37,946 nucleotides of DNA, from the NCBI GenBank assembly GCA_020349885.1, contig CP070701.1, positions 239,123 to 277,068 of the forward strand. The letters run 5' to 3'. Positions 36,396 through 37,946 of this stretch are shown one piece after another; within the stretch, counting starts at the first letter, position 1, and each line of letters begins with the position of its first letter. The DNA is from Acidobacteriota bacterium (GTDB lineage: Bacteria > Acidobacteriota > G020349885). Made by a program: the position numbers and the translations under genes. The notes beneath the pieces were generated by a model that saw only the letters and a program-made list of their open reading frames with translations, was not told where the DNA came from and made no database searches.

Positions 36396-36856
36396 GACGG
36401 GCTTTTTTTTTCAGCCCGGCCCTTGCGGGGGACGAGCATGGACATGAACTCCGCCTCGGCGGCGAGCTCATCCCCCACGTACGCCTCGCCGCGCATCTTG
36501 CATGTTTTCGATCGGATCTTGAGCGCCGTGATCTCGAGGCGGAGCTGGTCGCCCGGGCGGACGGGGCGCCGGAAGCGGGCGTTGTCGATCCCGGCGAAAT
36601 AGACGAGTTTCTCCTCGCGGTCGTCGAGGCCCGCGAGAATGAACAGGCAGCCCACCTGGGCCATGGCCTCCAGGATCATCACGCCAGGCATGACGGGGTC
36701 GTCGGGAAAATGTCCCTGAAAAAACGCCTCGTTGAACGTGACGTTCTTAAGGCCCACTATGCGCTTCTCCGACTCGACCTCGATGATCCGGTCCACGAGG
36801 AGCATCGGGTAGCGGTGCGGCATAAGTTCCAGGATTTTCTCTATGTCCATTGCCAT
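36392..36856 (-). CDS. fabZ: 3-hydroxyacyl-ACP dehydratase FabZ
   Basis: Dehydrates 3-hydroxyacyl-ACP in fatty-acid elongation and shares that substrate with LpxA, explaining the pairing. 154 residues. Hot-dog fold with [20 protein letters not shown] at the start (residues 5-24 in part), the catalytic His in [15 protein letters not shown] (H49) and the Glu in LEAMAQ (E63). GAGGT precedes the ATG at 36856 by five bases; a second ATG lies two codons on. It leads the fabZ-lpxA-oxidoreductase operon. Confidence 0.96.
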   Translation of the reverse strand: MAMDIEKILELMPHRYPMLLVDRIIEVESEKRIVGLKNVTFNEAFFQGHFPDDPVMPGVMILEAMAQVGCLFILAGLDDREEKLVYFAGIDNARFRRPVRPGDQLRLEITALKIRSKTCKMRGEAYVGDELAAEAEFMSMLVPRKGRAEKKSPS

Positions 36857-36900
36857 CGCATACCTCGAAGGAAGCCTCCCTCAAGCAGAGAGAAGACTCG

Positions 36901-36929
36901 ATTCTATACAAATACGCCCGCGGGGGCAA
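36901..36929 (-). promoter_or_regulatory. Promoter for the fabZ-lpxA operon
   Basis: On the minus strand TTGCCC (36929-36924), 17 bases, TAGAAT (36906-36901). Predicted start near 36894, about 38 bases before fabZ. Confidence 0.5.
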
Positions 36930-37001
36930 GCGCCGCCCGCTCGAGCCGGCGCGAAGCGCCTCCCTCCAGCGGGGCCGGGTCTGTTATACTGAGGCCGCGG
37001 G

Positions 37002-37044
37002 GCGCCTGTAGCTCAATCGGATAGAGCAGCGGTTTCCTAAACCG
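37002..37044 (+). tRNA. tRNA-Arg(CCU), 5' half only
   Basis: GCGCCTG acceptor strand (37002-37008), TA, D-stem GCTC/GAGC with loop AATCGGATA, A26, then an anticodon arm with loop TTCCTAA (anticodon CCU at 37036-37038) and stem bases GCGGT/ACCG. The match ends at about 37044: no variable loop, T-arm or CAGGCGC acceptor complement follows. TTATACT sits about 20 bases upstream as a possible -10. The gene is cut at the usual crossover zone of tRNA-targeting integrases. CCTAAA (37036-37041) can pair with TTTAGG (37046-37051) just past the break. Confidence 0.75.
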
Positions 37045-37197
37045 ATTTAGGCCAATTTCGGAAGTCTTTTACCGACACAATTTACAGCATAACTCCCTGT
37101 CAAGCAAGGATTTTCCTTCTGGTGTGGCGTGGTGGGGAGTTGGTGCGCTTTTGTGGGGTCGGTGGTTGAAAAATGGTTGAATCTGAAAGGGGCATTT

Positions 37198-37216
37198 GAG
37201 GGGGGCCAAGCCCCTC
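37198..37216. terminator. Hairpin GAGGGG-GGCCAAG-CCCCTC
   Basis: A perfect six-bp stem with a seven-base loop. No U-run follows. It might close a transcript entering from either side. Confidence 0.3.
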
Positions 37217-37420
37217 CGTTATTGACCATATACCAAGTAGTCTAAGTCTCGAGTCGAACCTCAAAATAGCATTAGTTCCATGCAATTTTTGATGTAATGG
37301 GGGCAATTGATGAGAAACTACTTTAGGTGTTGGCGTGCTGATGCACGGTTTCGGCGTGATGTAAACCCGTAGGGGTGTCTCTCTACACTCTCGGAAGAAA
37401 TTTCTGCGATTTCCGGGCAA

Positions 37421-37449
37421 TTGACTCGGCGATGCAGCAAACCTATAAT
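37421..37449 (+). promoter_or_regulatory. Near-consensus promoter for the small membrane protein
   Basis: TTGACT (37421-37426) and TATAAT (37444-37449, perfect) spaced by 17 bases. Predicted start near 37456. The leader contains GAGCTTTTTGAAAAAACTC, a small hairpin, before the ribosome site. Confidence 0.65.
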
Positions 37450-37518
37450 AAAATGTTTGTAGAGCAAAGGTGCGTGAGCTTTTTGAAAAAACTCTAAGCA
37501 GAAAGGAGGTAAGGCTCA

Positions 37519-37704
37519 ATGGGTGAGTTTCTCTGGTTTATCGGCCTTCTCATCGTCATCATTGCCATAGGGGCGTTGGTGGGCCTGCCGTTGTTCTTCC
37601 TTTTCACCTGGGTAATGACGTGGTTGACGAGCTGTCATTGTTCCTGTCACAAGAGCGGTGGTGGCCCCTGTAGCTGTTGTAACCAAATTGAACCAGCTGG
37701 GTAA
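37519..37704 (+). CDS. Small one-span membrane protein with Cys/His-rich tail
   Basis: 61 residues. After MGEF a hydrophobic stretch (about 5-36, LWFIGLLIVIIAIGALVG then LPLFFLFTWVMTWL) could form one long or two short spans. The tail is CHCSCHKSGGGPCSCCNQIE, six cysteines and two histidines in 15 residues, a likely metal-binding patch. AAAGGAGGT lies eight bases before the ATG and a strong promoter stands upstream, so it is almost surely expressed. I know no family for it. It belongs to the segment beyond the broken tRNA. Confidence 0.7.
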   Translation: MGEFLWFIGLLIVIIAIGALVGLPLFFLFTWVMTWLTSCHCSCHKSGGGPCSCCNQIEPAG

Positions 37705-37946
37705 TGAAGCGTGGAATCGATCTACACCTGAATATTGAAACACTTGCCAGGCGGAGGGGAAATCCAGTAGCAGCCTAGAGAGGGGGGAGGGGAGGAGCCG
37801 GGAAAAAGAAGGCCAACCACTCAATATATTGACCTATAAAACCGGGCTCAGAAATCGAAAAAGTCTTGTTTTTGTGCTCCTCAGCGGCCCGTCCTTTTCG
37901 GTATCCTTACGCCCACTTGCAGCCTCAAAAACTCCATGGCACAATA
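37705..37946. other. Terminal 240 bases, no gene recognised
   Basis: Contains a purine-rich stretch (about 37775-37813). Open frames on the minus strand run through the small membrane gene and have no coding character. Confidence 0.4.

Larger units (their letters stand above)
37045..37518. other. AT-richer segment after the broken tRNA, possible element edge
   Basis: No gene is recognised here. It contains two direct TGGTTGAA copies 11 bp apart (37163-37170, 37174-37181), resembling integrase arm sites, and a GAGGGG/CCCCTC hairpin (37198-37203 with 37211-37216). A composition change starts at the tRNA break and lasts to the end of the window. No integrase gene lies inside the window. Confidence 0.45.

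Noticed and set aside
37047-37229. Minus-strand 60-codon frame next to the broken tRNA
   Set aside because: No ribosome site, composition like non-coding DNA, and it crosses the presumed attachment junction.
37045-37946. Group I intron inside tRNA-Arg(CCU)
   Set aside because: Such introns are known in this tRNA in other bacteria, but I see no P3-P7 core, no clear guide pairing with a U-G at the splice point, and a promoter plus protein gene sit in the segment. The 3' exon is not in the window, so it is not excluded.

Overview
The window is GC-rich, densely packed bacterial DNA, most likely from a Gram-negative (LPS-making) organism. It carries lpxA and fabZ, a TonB/Exb-type cluster, tolB, CcmF-type (system I) cytochrome c maturation, a B12-dependent ribonucleotide reductase and a membrane pyrophosphatase. 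Long L25, small Cys-rich Trm112, an MglA-like GTPase and the fabZ-lpxA-Gfo/Idh order fit Acidobacteriota or a neighbouring deep phylum, but this placement is inference. Most of the window looks like ordinary core chromosome; the last ~0.9 kb does not.

Layout. 1-3266 (+): the 3' end of a carboxymuconolactone decarboxylase-family gene, then ccmF-ccmH-ccmI-like. 3432-5608 (+): a DUF2703-like exported Cys protein with an 18-bp repeat tail, then tolB. 5754-12884 (-): gyrB, and upstream of it a prs-rplY-pth-hppA operon. 12885-13536: a 650-bp intergenic region holding a dockerin-like gene remnant, the prs promoter and the nrdJ promoter with two NrdR-like boxes. 13537-16245 (+): nrdJ. 16402-17626 (-): a zinc-ribbon protein and proC. 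17766-19172 (+): Trm112-like, YceI and an exported nickel superoxide dismutase. 19194-25438 (-): acs, an M23 peptidase, rqcH and queA. 25654-27828 (-): a degenerate cREC-like protein, a PfkB kinase and a small exported protein. 27964-29226 (+): an MglA-like GTPase with an acidic C-terminal extension. 29273-33238 (-): metallophosphoesterase, serine hydrolase, TonB-like, ExbB and ExbD. 33308-34573 (-): CreD-like. 34650-36856 (-): fabZ-lpxA-Gfo/Idh.

At 37002 a tRNA-Arg(CCU) gene begins but stops matching a tRNA at the end of the anticodon arm. It is followed by more AT-rich DNA with short direct repeats, a hairpin, a near-consensus promoter and a 61-codon gene for a one-span membrane protein with a Cys/His-rich tail. 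This looks like the edge of an integrated element, though an assembly join is possible.

The genes cover redox and envelope functions (cytochrome c maturation, exported Ni-SOD, YceI, TolB, TonB/ExbBD, M23 peptidase, lipid A synthesis) and core information processing (gyrB, prs, L25, Pth, QueA, RqcH, NrdJ). The observations most worth following are the NrdR-like tandem boxes on nrdJ, the Ni-SOD with its own signal peptide, the broken tRNA-Arg and the gene beyond it, the MglA-like GTPase with altered nucleotide motifs, and several genes whose predicted transcription start lies almost on the start codon.
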